A stretch of 64,000 nucleotides of DNA from Isoetes taiwanensis (taxonomy: Eukaryota > Streptophyta > Lycopodiopsida > Isoetales > Isoetaceae): NCBI GenBank assembly GCA_021234155.1, contig JAJEKV010000020.1, forward strand, positions 17,603,018 to 17,667,017. The letters are read 5' to 3'. Position numbers and translations under genes: made by a program. The notes beneath the pieces are model-generated. The model was not told where the DNA came from and searched no databases. It worked only from the letters and a program-made list of their open reading frames with translations. Positions 1 to 10,721 of the stretch are shown piece after piece (position 1 is the first letter of the stretch; every line of letters begins with the position of its first letter).

Positions 1-1105
1 TCCACCTCGAATCTCGCCGGATTTGGCACCAGAGCCCTCGGAACCTACCTATTTTAACATTCCCGCTCTTTAGGAACCGAATGAACCCATCAATCAAGGC
101 TAAGATTAAGCAAACATTTGAAAACTAAGATAAATACATGGGATTCGACAAAAGAATTTTCTTGAAGGCCCAGAAGCGTACAAACCTTACTGTGATCATT
201 GCTGAGCATGACTAGAAGGATTTTGGAAGACTTTGAGTACTCCCCGATCAAGTCACAAGAGATTTGGTTGGAAATTATCTATTGAAATTTTCTATTGACC
301 TGAAGTTGATTTTGAAGTACTGAAGTATTATTACCCAACATTATTATGATTGATTTACATTCCTATCAATGAAATTCGATGCCTACTTGAAGAAATTATC
401 TCTGTTATGATTCTTTACAATTTTTCTCTGTTCAAAATTCTACAGAAAATTCCCAAGCACTTTTGATTACTTTTGACCCATTTGCCATCAATCCTTGAAG
501 CATCTGGGACCTATATGTCTTGAAAAATCCAAAAAATCCCACTCACAACTCGAGTTAGAAATTTTTGCATTCTGTTTTGACTATTCTTGACTGTATTTTG
601 CCAAATCCAGCCACAAAAATTACTTTTGCTTACCCAAATGACAATCTGACCACTTGCCTATATTCCTTATCATCACTACAGCACATTTGCTTTGGAAATT
701 CTCAAAAACTCGTCTGGCAAGTCCAAAATCCCAATCTCTGATCACTGTTTTCAGATTTGACTGCTATTGACCAAATTTTGACTGCACTTTGAGCTCGAAT
801 AACTCACAAACTATGTTTCTGACTTGGTCAGAAGCTTTACTATTGGTCACCTACAACTTTTTTGACCAAGTCTACAGTGATTGACTCAAAAAATCGATCT
901 GCATATCCATACCACAACTGTTTTGGCAAAGGTGCCAATTTCTGGAAATGGGAAAGGTATAAAACTTCAAGTTTTTGAACTTGTCCTTGAAATTAGCTTG
1001 CATAGATTGATCACCTTAAGTGATCTGGAGGTTCTAACCCCAATTTGAGTGAAAACTCAAGTTGGTTCCTTGTGGTTGATCCTTAAGCTAGGTTTAGGGT
1101 CAACA
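1..1105 (+). repeat. Element A 5' LTR, 3' part (R/U5 side)
   Basis: This is the direct repeat of 8238-9342. It ends GGTCAACA at 1105, and the primer binding site follows after a 3-base spacer. The U3 part with its promoter lies left of the window. Confidence 0.95.
1009..1065 (+). promoter_or_regulatory. Structured block near the LTR 3' end: two hairpins around a PBS-like 11-mer
   Basis: A GATCAC/GTGATC stem (1009-1025) is followed at once by TGGAGGTTCTA (1026-1036), which is identical to the first 11 bases of the primer binding site at 1109. Next comes a 10-bp stem CCAATTTGAG/CTCAAGTTGG (1040-1065). The same block recurs in the LTRs of B, C and D and in the solo LTR. Here the second stem has a G-U wobble where B and C have a C-G pair, so pairing is kept. 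A role in RNA folding or priming is inference. Confidence 0.6.
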
Positions 1106-1108
1106 TTT

Positions 1109-1124
1109 TGGAGGTTCTACCGAG
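1109..1124 (+). other. Element A primer binding site
   Basis: TGGAGGTTCTACCGAG begins with the TGG expected to pair with a tRNA CCA end, three bases after the LTR. The same 16 bases occupy this place in B, C and D. I could not assign the tRNA by eye. Confidence 0.75.
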
Positions 1125-1148
1125 ATATCTACCTGGATTTTCGAACTC

Positions 1149-2150
1149 ATGGCTCCAAAACAAAAGTTTCCAGCAGAGCAAGAACCAATGGAAGATCAGG
1201 AGACTTCAGAGCCTTTTAGAGATAGATCTCTTCCCCCTAATTTTGCAAGTGGATTACTTCAAAGCCTACCTTATCAGTTCGAGTTTAATATGCCTACTCC
1301 ATTGCCTACTTTTGATTCCAGCATGAGTGCTAATACTTTTCTAAGGGTCTTTGAAGATTATTACAGGGATTTTGGCTTCAAAAAAGGATGCAAGCTATCA
1401 CAATTCAAAAAGTGTTTTAAAGAGGAAAGTGAAGCTGGTGCTTGGCTGACTTATGAGAAGCTTATGGGAACCACTTCTTGGGATGATCTTGTCACCAAGT
1501 TTTTGGACAGGTTTGGAAAACGTGCTGCTCCTAAAGACCTTGTTAATGAGTTGCAAAATTTCTCCATTTATGCAGGTGAAAGTGTGAGCCAGTATAAGGA
1601 AAGATTCAGTACCTTCATGAATAGATGCCAGAAAGTTCAAGTCACTGTTCCCACACTCTTTTTGGTGTCCTCCTTTATTAAAGGCTTATCTTCTAGACCA
1701 GAAATTCACAGGAAGCTTATCAAGATTCAAGCTGCAGAAGGTTTTGATTCCATCTACAAAGTTTTTGCCAAGACCACTGAATTGACCAAAATGTTTTCTA
1801 TCCTACCAGAAAAACACCATAGCTTTCATCATGATCCTTTTTACCCTGATGCCACTGATGGTCCTTATGAATCTCACCATTCTGTCCCTATTTATGCTGT
1901 GCATCAAGAAAAGAAAAAAGAAGAAGCTGATTCTCAGATTTTAGAAGTCAAGGCAGACCTGACAAAGGTGACTGAAGCTTTAGCAGAAGTGACCAAACAA
2001 CTTGTGGAGCTCAAGGCAAGCAGGGCAGGTAGAACTTACCCTGAATGTATTCATTGCAATAGAACTTCACATCCAGCTGACATTTGTTATTGGCAAATAT
2101 GTCCTAAATGTAAAAAGAAAGGTCTGTCCAGTCTGTGCTTTTTGCAATGA
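1149..2150 (+). pseudogene. gag: Element A gag, truncated by a deletion in the zinc knuckles
   Basis: This encodes the capsid/nucleocapsid polyprotein. The start is the ATG at 1149 (MAPKQKFPAEQEP), the same position relative to the PBS as in the other copies. The retrotransposon gag domain spans about residues 55-215 (hallmarks GAWLTYEKLMGTTSWDDL and FLDRFGK). A Glu/Lys-rich segment and a CX2CX4HX4C knuckle (CIHCNRTSHPADIC) follow. The second knuckle is cut: compared with B and D, about 14 bases are missing near 2124, which removes its His and last Cys and shifts the frame to a stop at 2150. The third knuckle and pol continue in another frame. Since intact relatives read through from gag to pol in one frame, this is damage, not programmed frameshifting. 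Confidence 0.9.
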
Positions 2151-5106
2151 AATTGGCCATACTGACCTCAGATGCACTGTTAAAGAATATTTTGCCAAGC
2201 AAGAGAGGGAAAAGAAGTCTGAGGCAACTCCTCATGTAAGATTTGCAGAGCCTACTAGCTCTATAAGGTTTGTACAAGCTACAGAGATGCCAAAGACTGA
2301 AGAAGTGATGGTGGTACAAACCAGAAGTATGGGAGATTCCCATAAATCTGCTGAGCCTACCAAGTTTGTTCCAGAGCATTTTAGGAGATCAGCACTGCCA
2401 CCACCACCTGTTATGGAAGCCCCTCCTCAAGAAATAGCTCCACCTCCCCAACAAAAATATGGTAAGAAAGATCATGACTTTGATGAGTTGGATGTTTTAC
2501 TAAAAAATTCCAAAGTAAGTGTGGACCTATTTACATTGTTAAAGATTGCACCTGGTTATAGGAAAAAGTTACTACAACAAACTACTTTTAGTGAAGCTGT
2601 AGCTTGTGTAGGTGTTGCAAATGCCACTAATCTTATTCTAGCCCAAAATGAAGAGGATCCAGGTGCCTTTATGTGCTCAGCAACTCTAGGAGGTTATTCT
2701 TTTTCCAATGTGTTGTTAGATGGAGGCTCACCTTTAAATATCATGCCTTATCATGTTATGAAAAAATGTGGGCTCGAGATAGATAAAAGGTCATCTGTTT
2801 TGTTAAAATCTTTTTCTAATGCTAAGATAGCACCAGTTGGAATTGTGACCAAGGTCCCTGTTAACACTGAAGGCATTGTTGTAGCTGCCAATTTTGTTGT
2901 TGTTGCTTTTGAGGATTTAGGAGAAGATGCAGACATATATGATCTCTTGCTGGGAAGAAGGTGGATGGCTACAGTTGATGCTAGGCCAATCTGGTCTGAA
3001 GGAAGATGCACCATTTCAAATGGCACTCAAGTGGCCACAATCTACAACCAGGATGGTTCCTATGGCTTCAATGACGAGGTACATTTTATCAAAGAAATGC
3101 TTATAGAAGAACCACTAGGATCCTATAGTCTAGCAACTCCTAGCATAAAGAAAAATGATTTGATCCCTTTAATTAGAGAGTGTGCACCACCCTCTGAAGA
3201 TGGCAGAAGAGGTTGTCTATGGTTTGATGGGGGAATATCAAAGAAATTGAATGTAGCTTCATCTGCAGCTATATTAAAAGATACTGCCAATAAACTTTTG
3301 GCTAAGGTAGGAAGGATTTTTCCCCAAATAACTTCTAATGTAGCAGAATACAAGGCTTTGATTGCAGGTCTCCAGGAAGCTAGAGCTATGGATATTTCAA
3401 TTATACATATCTATGGGGATTCTCAGTTAGTCTGCAGACAGGTTAATGGTGAATATCAAGCCAAGAATGCTGATATGGAGCTTCAGAGAAACCAGGTAAT
3501 GGGGATGCTTGCTCATTTTACTTCTTGGGAAATTTCTCATATCCCAAGGGAGCAGAATTGGGAAGCTGATGCTTTGTGCAGAGACACTTTGATGACCTAT
3601 TTATCTGAGGGAGCTATACCAGAGGAAGATCTCGATGAGGATGAGGCTAAGGAGCTTTGTCCCATACTAGTTATAAATGCATCCCAGGAAAAAGCAATCA
3701 ATGAAGTTATAATCAACAAGCATGGCCAGCAAAGAACTCTGTTTGTGGGAGATCTTTTTGACACACAAAACAAGGAAGAGATCAATAAATTCTTTGAAGA
3801 GAGAAGTGATGTGTTTGCCTGGGATTATTCTGAGCTTATTGGTATCAAAGAGGAGGTATGCCAATTTGAAATTAAAATTAAGGAAGGGTGTAAGCCTGTT
3901 TTCCAGAAGTTAAGAAGAATAAATGCTTCACTTTTAGATCTAATTAAAGATGAATTGCATAAGATGTTGGATGCAGGTGTCATTGTAGAAATCATTAACC
4001 CTGAATGGGTATCCTGCATTGTTCCAGTGGAAAAAAAGAATGGAACTTTGAGAATTTGCATAGATTATCGAGATTTGAACAAAGCTACCATAAAAGATTG
4101 TTATCCTTTGCCCTTTTTGGAAGAAATTCTATATGCTGTTGCAGGGAAAGACATGTACTCATTTTTTGATGGTTTTTCAGGGTTCAACCAGATTAGCATC
4201 AAAGAGGAAGACCAGCCAAAGACTTCATTTATCACTCCCTGGGGTACTTATGCTATGAAAAGAATGCCATTTGGCCTGATGAATGCCCCAGCTACTTTCC
4301 AAAGAGCAATGGATGTTATTTTCAAAACCATGGCTGCTGAAGAATTTAGAGTGTATCTAGATGACCTTTGTTTGGGTTCTCATTCTAATAACCATGTGGA
4401 ATTGCTTGCAAAAATCTTCTCTTTATGCAGGACTCCAGGAGTTAATCTAAATCCAAAAAAATGCATCTTTTTTGCATCCAAAGGACAACTCTTGGGACAT
4501 GAAGTATCCAGCCAAGGTATTCAGGTTGCTCAAGATAAAATTGAAGCCCTCAAAAAATTAGTACCTCCCAAGAATTTGAAGCAGGTCAAGAGTTTTATTG
4601 GTATGACAAGTTTCCTTAGGATGTATGTTCCAAATTTTGCTCATATCTTAAGTCCTATCTCTAGGTTGACCAGGATAGGGAAGTTTTCTAAGTCTGAAAG
4701 CAAGCACATACCCATCACATGGACTCCAGAATGCCAAGAAGCTTTTGACTTTCTTATTTTATCCATATGTGAAGCTACTCTTTTAAAAAAACCAGATTTG
4801 AGCCTGCCATTTGAGGTCTATATCACTGTTACTAAAAAGGCTATAGGTTTAGCCATTTTGCAGGATAAGCACACCATAGTTTTTGCAAGCAAACAATGGT
4901 CTGCCCTTGAAGAAAGATATACCAGGATAGAAAAAAGTGCTGCTGCTCTCATGTTCCTCATCAATAGGCAAGGGCACCTACTTCTGAAAAGCCAAGTTCA
5001 AGTTCATATGAAGCAAAATCCAATGGGATTGCTATTTGGTAAAGCAACTAATAAACCAAAAATTCAGAGGTGGGCTTGTAAGTGCAAAGTTATGATATTT
5101 CTGTAA
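2124..5106 (+). pseudogene. pol: Element A pol part 1: protease, RNase H-like domain, RT, degenerate RNase H
   Basis: The frame resumes with the last zinc knuckle (CAFCNEIGHTDLRC). A retropepsin-like domain follows, with LLDGGSPLNIM at about 2716 (DGG where most families have DTG or DSG) and a LLLGRRWM strand. Next is an RNase H-like domain at about 3210-3580 with the four acids in FDGG, AEYKAL, GDSQL and EADAL. RT runs about 3900-4500 with FFDGFSGF and the catalytic YLDDL at about 4353. The Ty3/gypsy RNase H position after RT (about 4805-5000) reads FEVYITVTKKAIG, where a catalytic Asp is expected. The frame ends early at 5106 because one base is missing near 5080 compared with C (TAAGTGC against TAAGTTGC). 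Confidence 0.93.
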
Positions 5107-6518
5107 AAGAGTTGCACTTGACACGAAATCCTAGCCTCTACTTGCCTTATATATTTTTTGATCATGAAGATGAATTAAATACTACTGACACCTCACTTGC
5201 AGTAGCACACTTAGAGGAAACTCAGGAAGATCAAGTCAAAGGAGGATGGCAGCAACCCATTAGAGATTTTTTACAACATGGGATCATTTCCCCAAATCTC
5301 ACTTCAAATCAAAAAAGGAGACTCAAGGACAAGTGCAGACAATTCAAGCTGATAGATAATGTTTTGTGCAAAGTCAATAGGGATGGGATATTGCTGAGAT
5401 GTGTAAGTGAAGATGAATCTGCCTTAATTATTGGGGAAATGCATAAGGGTATCTGTGGGGGACATTTTGCTGGGGATACCACTGCCAAAAAAATCCTTAG
5501 GTCTGGGTATTACTGGCCTACTGTTTTTAAAGATTGCTATGAGATCATAAAGACTTGCCATAAGTGTCAGATTTTTAGCAAAAGGATTTTATTACCAGCT
5601 GCCCTGAATCCTATTATCTCCCCAGGACCTTTTCAATTTTGGGGGTTAGATTATATTGGTCCTATTAACCCTTCTTCTACAGGTCAACATCAGCATATTA
5701 TTGTGGCTACAGACTATTTTACTAAATGGGCAGAGGCCATACCTTTGAGGCAAGCCAATGCCCTCACCACTGCAAGATTCTTACATGAGTTTGTTTGCTC
5801 TAGGTTTGGTATTCCTTTCCAGATACATTCTGATAGGGGTACTCCCTTTGTTAATGAAGTCATTACTAATTTGTTGAGCATTTTGAAGGTCAAACATACC
5901 AAGAGCTCCTCATACTATCCTCAGGGTAATGGACAAGCTGAAGCTACTAACAAAGTGTTGAAAAACATTTTGCAGAAAACAATTGAGGTCAACAAAAGGG
6001 ATTGGCATATCAAAATAGTGGATGCACTTTGGGCTTATAGAGTCACTATCAAAACAGATACACCTTTCAATTTGGTTTATGGCATAGAAGCAGTCATACC
6101 AGTAGAACTTGAGCTACCTTCCTTAAGATTAGCTCATAAATTGTGCTTACCTTTTGAACATGCCTTACAGGAGAGACTGGATGCCTTGTTACATTTGGAT
6201 GAGTACAGAATGGAAGCTGAGAACACAAACTTGCTGAAAAAGGCTAAAGATCTGGCTGCATTTAAGGCTGCTCACAAAATACAAGGCACCTTTAAAAAAG
6301 GAGAGCTTGTTCTTAAATGGAACAAGTCAAAGGAGGACTCAGCTGGCAAATTTGATAACATTTGGGAAGGACCTTTTGTAGTACTGGATCTTGCAGGAAC
6401 AAATTCTTATTGGCTACAAGAAGTTGCTTCAGGTATGCCATTGCCAAATCCTATCAACATCCTGCACCTGAAAAGGTATTGGGATCAGCATACTTGCTTG
6501 TCCCTCTTTTTACATTAA
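5082..6518 (+). pseudogene. pol: Element A pol part 2: integrase
   Basis: Integrase inserts the cDNA into the genome. A linker is followed by an HHCC zinc domain (MHKGICGGH then CHKCQ), then the DDE core: the first Asp in WGLDYIGPI, the second in HSDRGTPF, and Glu in NGQAEATNK. The C-terminal GPF-type motif is WEGPFVV and the protein ends in a conserved RYWDQH. It is out of frame with the preceding RT part. A 9-base in-frame deletion near 6057 drops three residues found in C. The core looks intact, but with no in-frame link to RT it counts as a pseudogene. Confidence 0.92.
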
Positions 6519-7431
6519 AAGCTTGGGAGTTTGTAGTAGATTTAAAGTAGTTAGATCTGTTTGACTTTTGAGCATCTTTATTCCAGCAGGATAGATTAGT
6601 TTGATTTTGAGCACACTACTCTAATATGATTGGTTTCATGTTTTCTAGGATGACCTGACCAGACAAAGTATACATGATTTCAAGAACAGGACTGATGTTA
6701 CTAATTACCAAGTGTCATATGCAGGAGCACCCTTCCTCCATTTTCTCATCTGTTTTAAGTAGTCCTACCATCCACTCAGCCCTTATTCCTCTTTCATACC
6801 CCTACCAGCACTCTGCAAAGTCACCTTCACCATCATAGCAGAGTTGCAAGTAATTGAGACTAATTGGTTTGTGTGTTTCCATGACAGGTGCACTCTTGAT
6901 CCATCTTTCTCATCTGTCACATTTAGTCCTACCTACCATTCCAAACCTCTCAATTCTTGTTTTCATTCCCAAGCACTCTGCAATTCATCCTTACCATCAT
7001 AGCAGAGCTGCAACCTTTGAAGATCAAGGAAGGAGCATACATTTTCTTGTTTTGGCGAGGCCTCAAGCACTTGCACACTCACTTCACTTTCAGTTCATCA
7101 CCACCTCACCATATCCACATTCACTTTCTCTTCACTCACCTCATTTCATTCACAATCATTCCACCACCCTTTTGTCATACTCACATTCATTTCTACCCTT
7201 TTTATCCATATTATTTCCTCACCACATCTATGCTTCCACACTCACACTCACTTCTACCTTTTCCTATCCATATTATTTCATCACCACATTCATACTCACT
7301 TCACCTACACTTGCATTTCACTCTCATACCTCCACTTGGATACATTGGCACAAAGTTGAAGACCCCTCTAGTTATTCATTTTTTGACATCACATGGCTGA
7401 GGGGACCAGCCTTTTTCTTGTTTTGGCGAGA
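6519..7431 (+). other. Element A 3' noncoding tail with direct repeats and a second copy of the plus-strand priming site
   Basis: There is no credible gene here. Two related segments (about 6712-6850 and 6880-7015) each carry GCACTCTGCAA and ATCATAGCAGAG landmarks. A pyrimidine- and CAC-rich stretch follows at about 7075-7350. The sequence just before the 3' LTR (TTCTTGTTTTGGCGAGA, ending 7431) also occurs at about 7043 with one change. Open frames here are low-complexity shadows. Confidence 0.7.
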
Positions 7432-9342
7432 TGTTGCCCCCAAAGGGCAACATGCTAATTGTGGTCTATGCATTCAAACTAGGTCAATCTATCTTAAAAG
7501 ACTAGGTCAAAGTTTGGAAGATTCTTGGTATTCAATATTGATGTGGAGGTCAAAAGATGTTCATCCTTCAGGTCAACAAGTGCTCAAGGTTCAAATTCAC
7601 ATGAGGTACTTTATTTGAGGTCAAAATGCTTAGTCAAAAGTATGCTCTAGAAGATTCTGGGTTATGAAGTTTGGAAGACATTTTTTTAAGATTGGAAGTC
7701 AAAAAGTTTGGAAGACCCCATGGTGCTTGATTTTATTCCTTAGCCATTCTCACCCAATCATTATCCATATTCTATTTCCATCCATTGAGATTTTCTAGCC
7801 ACTTTTCCCACACCCATACCCTCCTTTTGTTTACCCTTGCATACTTTATTGTGCTTTGCCCAAATTTCTCTTTCTCTATTACATTCACATTCCCCCATTG
7901 CCTCTATATTCTCTCACTTCTTATGACATTTGTTTTTGCAAATTTCCTTAGCCAAAGCCTTTTTGCAATTCCTTACCATTTTGCCATGCCACTTGTATAC
8001 CTTATGGAATATTCTTGATCACTATGCCCAAGTACTTAGCATATTCCCAAGGAAAATTAGGGTTGCCATTGCTAAAGTGATCCACCTCTTCAATTTTCTA
8101 TAAATAGCCTTTTAAAACCATGGTCTAGCTTTGCAAAATTAAAAATACCAAGATATTCCATGGATATACGGGCAAAAATACGAAATCGTATCGCGCTATT
8201 TCTGAGAAAATACAGCCAAGAACCCTAAATTTCTGCTTCCACCTCGAATCTCGCCGGATTTGGCACCAGAGCCCTCGGAACCTACCTATTTTAACATTCC
8301 CGCTCTTTAGGAACCGAATGAACCCATCAATCAAGGCTAAGATTAAGCAAACATTTGAAAACTAAGATAAATACATGGGATTCGACAAAAGAATTTTCTT
8401 GAAGGCCCAGAAGCGTACAAACCTTACTGTGATCATTGCTGAGCATGACTAGAAAGATTTTGGAAGACTCTGAGTACTCCCCGATCAAGTCACAAGAGAT
8501 TTGGTTGGAAATTATCTATTGAAATTTTCTATTGACCTGAAGTTGATTTTGAAGTACTGAAGTATTATTACCCAATATTATTATGATTGATTTACATTCC
8601 TATCAATGAAATTCGATGCCTACTTGAAGAAATTATCTCTGTTATGATTCTTTACAATTTTTCTCTGTTCAAAATTCTACAGAAAATTCCCAAGCACTTT
8701 TGATTACTTTTGACCCATTTGCCATCAATCCTTGAAGCATCTGGGACCTATATGTCTTGAAAAATCCAAAGAATCCCACTCACAACTCGAGTTAGAAATT
8801 TTTGCATTCTGTTTTGACTATTCTTGACTGTATTTTGCCAAATCCAGCCACAAAAATTACTTTTGCTTACCCAAATGACAATCTGACTACTTGCCTATAT
8901 TCCTTATCATCACTACAGCACATTTGCTTTGGAAATTCTCAAAAACTCGTCTGGCAACTCCAAAATCCCAATCTCTGATCACTGTTTTCAGATTTGACTG
9001 CTATTGACCAAATTTTGACCGCACTTTGAGCTCGAATAACTCACAAACTATGTTTCTGACTTGGTCAGAAGCTTTACTATTGGTCACCTACAACTTTTTT
9101 GACCAAGTCTACAGTGGTTGACTCAAAAAATCGATCTGCATATCCATACCACAACTGTTTTGGCAAAGGTGCCAATTTCTGGAAATGGGAAAGGTATAAA
9201 ACTTCAAGTTTTTGAACTTGTCCTTGAAATTAGCTTGCATAGATTGATCACCTTAAGTGATCTGGAGGTTCTAACCCCAATTTGAGTGAAAACTCAAGTT
9301 GGTTCCTTGTGGTTGATCCTTAAGCCAGGTTTAGGGTCAACA
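7432..9342 (+). repeat. Element A 3' LTR (1911 bp)
   Basis: It starts TGTTGCCC with a perfect terminal hairpin (TGTTGCCC, 5-base loop, GGGCAACA) and ends GGTCAACA. It contains U3, a TATA box at 8099 and the structured block near its end. The next bases (CTACC) match the interior of the B LTR at 17536-17540. Confidence 0.95.
8099..8106 (+). promoter_or_regulatory. TATA box in the element A 3' LTR
   Basis: TATAAATA lies about 670 bp into the LTR, where a U3/R promoter is expected. By LTR symmetry the 5' copy lies left of the window. It would drive transcription toward B sequence. Activity is inference. Confidence 0.5.
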
Positions 9343-10680
9343 CTACCCTATGGAATATTCCTCACTATGATGCCCAAACTTGGCATATTCCCTAAAACAT
9401 TAGGGTTACTATTGCCTAGGTGACCCAATTCTTCAATTATCTCATGAGTGACCTTTTAAAACCATGGCCAGGCTTTCTAAAATTATAAAATACGGCATAT
9501 TCCTGGTTTATACCTCAAGAAATACGGTCACCGTATCGCGCGAATTCTCAGAAAATACAACTGCTTCTAATCTAAATCTGGAAATGAGCTCAAATCACGC
9601 CGGAATCGAATTCTTAAGCTTTAAAAACTGCCTAATCCTGGACTCCCGCTCTCAAGCATCATATTAAGCCTAAATCTAAGCACTAAGATGCCGGAATCAT
9701 TAAATCTAAACTTATATACCTGGGGATCATTGACAGAAGTTTTTTGAAGGCCCAGACGCATCAAACCTCGACATTGATACATGCTGAGCATGATCTGAAG
9801 ACGTTCTTGAAGTCTCTGAGTGTTCCACAGTCTAATCTGAGAAGATTGGACTGATATTATTGACTTGATACTATTTATTGACCTTCTAAGCTATTTTGAT
9901 GATTGATCTATGTTCTCAAGATTCTTATTCACCTTATATTACCTTCCTATCAATGAAAATTGATTGCCAAGTATTCAAAAAGTCGACTGTCATGATCCTT
10001 TAGTATTTTTGCATCACACAGTAAAGAATTCCTTTATTTTTTCCTGCATATGACCATCTGCACTTCATCTCCCATCTTATTTGCACCTGTGTGCACAAAA
10101 ATTTCGAAAAAATCCCATTCCAAACTCAAGTTACCATTTTTTGCATTCTGTCTGATACAAATTTAGACTGATATCCACAAAACAGTGCCAAAAAAATAGT
10201 TTTAGTGATTCAAATCATGATTTGACAGCATGCACCTTACCTTTGAAGTCTATATTGCATCTTAGTTTTGGAATTTCTTCAAAATTCAACCTACAACTCA
10301 AGTTACAAAACTCTGAGCTCTGTCTTTAGTTTTGACTGATATTGACCAAAATTTGACCCAATTTTGAGATCGAATATCTCACAAATTAAAACTCAAACTT
10401 GGTCAAGATCTTTACCTTTGCTTGCCTACAACTTTTCTGAACAAGTCACAATCATCTGACCTTGGAAATTAATCTGTCTATGAGATCTGCATCGATTTGA
10501 GTAAGGGGTCCAAATTCCAGAATTGGGAAAGGTATGCAAACTCTGTAACTGAGCTTTTTCTTTGGAAAATTCTTGTGTAGATTGATCACTTAAGTGATCT
10601 GGAGGTTCTAACCCCAACTTGAGTGAAAACTCAAGTTGGCTTCTTGTGTTTGACTCTCTAAGCCAGGTTGGGGGTCAACA
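9343..10680 (+). repeat. Element B 5' LTR, part right of the A insertion
   Basis: It aligns with 17536-18835 of the B 3' LTR and ends GGGGGTCAACA. It is slightly longer than the 3' counterpart because the latter lacks about 46 bp near 18560. A TATAAAAT lies at 9484-9491. Confidence 0.93.
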
Positions 10681-10683
10681 TCT

Positions 10684-10699
10684 TGGAGGTTCTACCGAG
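10684..10699 (+). other. Element B primer binding site
   Basis: TGGAGGTTCTACCGAG, three bases past the LTR end, is identical to the site in A. Confidence 0.75.
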
Positions 10700-10721
10700 A
10701 TCTTCCTGGATCTCAGAACTC

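Larger units (their letters stand above)
1..9342 (+). mobile_element. Element A: Tat-like Ty3/gypsy LTR retrotransposon, left-truncated by the window
   Basis: The order is partial 5' LTR, primer binding site, gag, protease, RNase H-like, RT, RNase H, integrase, noncoding tail, 3' LTR. The LTR starts TGTTG and ends CAACA. Window base 1 aligns with base 8238 of the 3' LTR; the two 1105-bp stretches are colinear with no indel and only about ten substitutions by eye, so the insertion is recent. The base after the 3' LTR resumes inside the LTR of element B, so A is nested in B. There is no chromodomain after the integrase GPF-type motif, which fits the non-chromovirus Tat group. Reading-frame breaks at about 2124 and 5080 mean it is not autonomous as it stands. 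Confidence 0.95.

Noticed and set aside
2124-2150. Programmed gag-pol frameshift in A
   Set aside because: B has gag and pol in one frame, and A has lost about 14 bases in the zinc knuckle, so this is a deletion.
6854-7618. Frame of 254 codons in the tail of A
   Set aside because: His/Ser/Thr-rich low-complexity translation of CAC/TTC-rich noncoding sequence that runs across the LTR boundary.
10668-10721. Upstream extension of the B gag frame into the LTR
   Set aside because: It opens at a TTG inside the LTR; the ATG at 10722 matches the starts in A, C and D.
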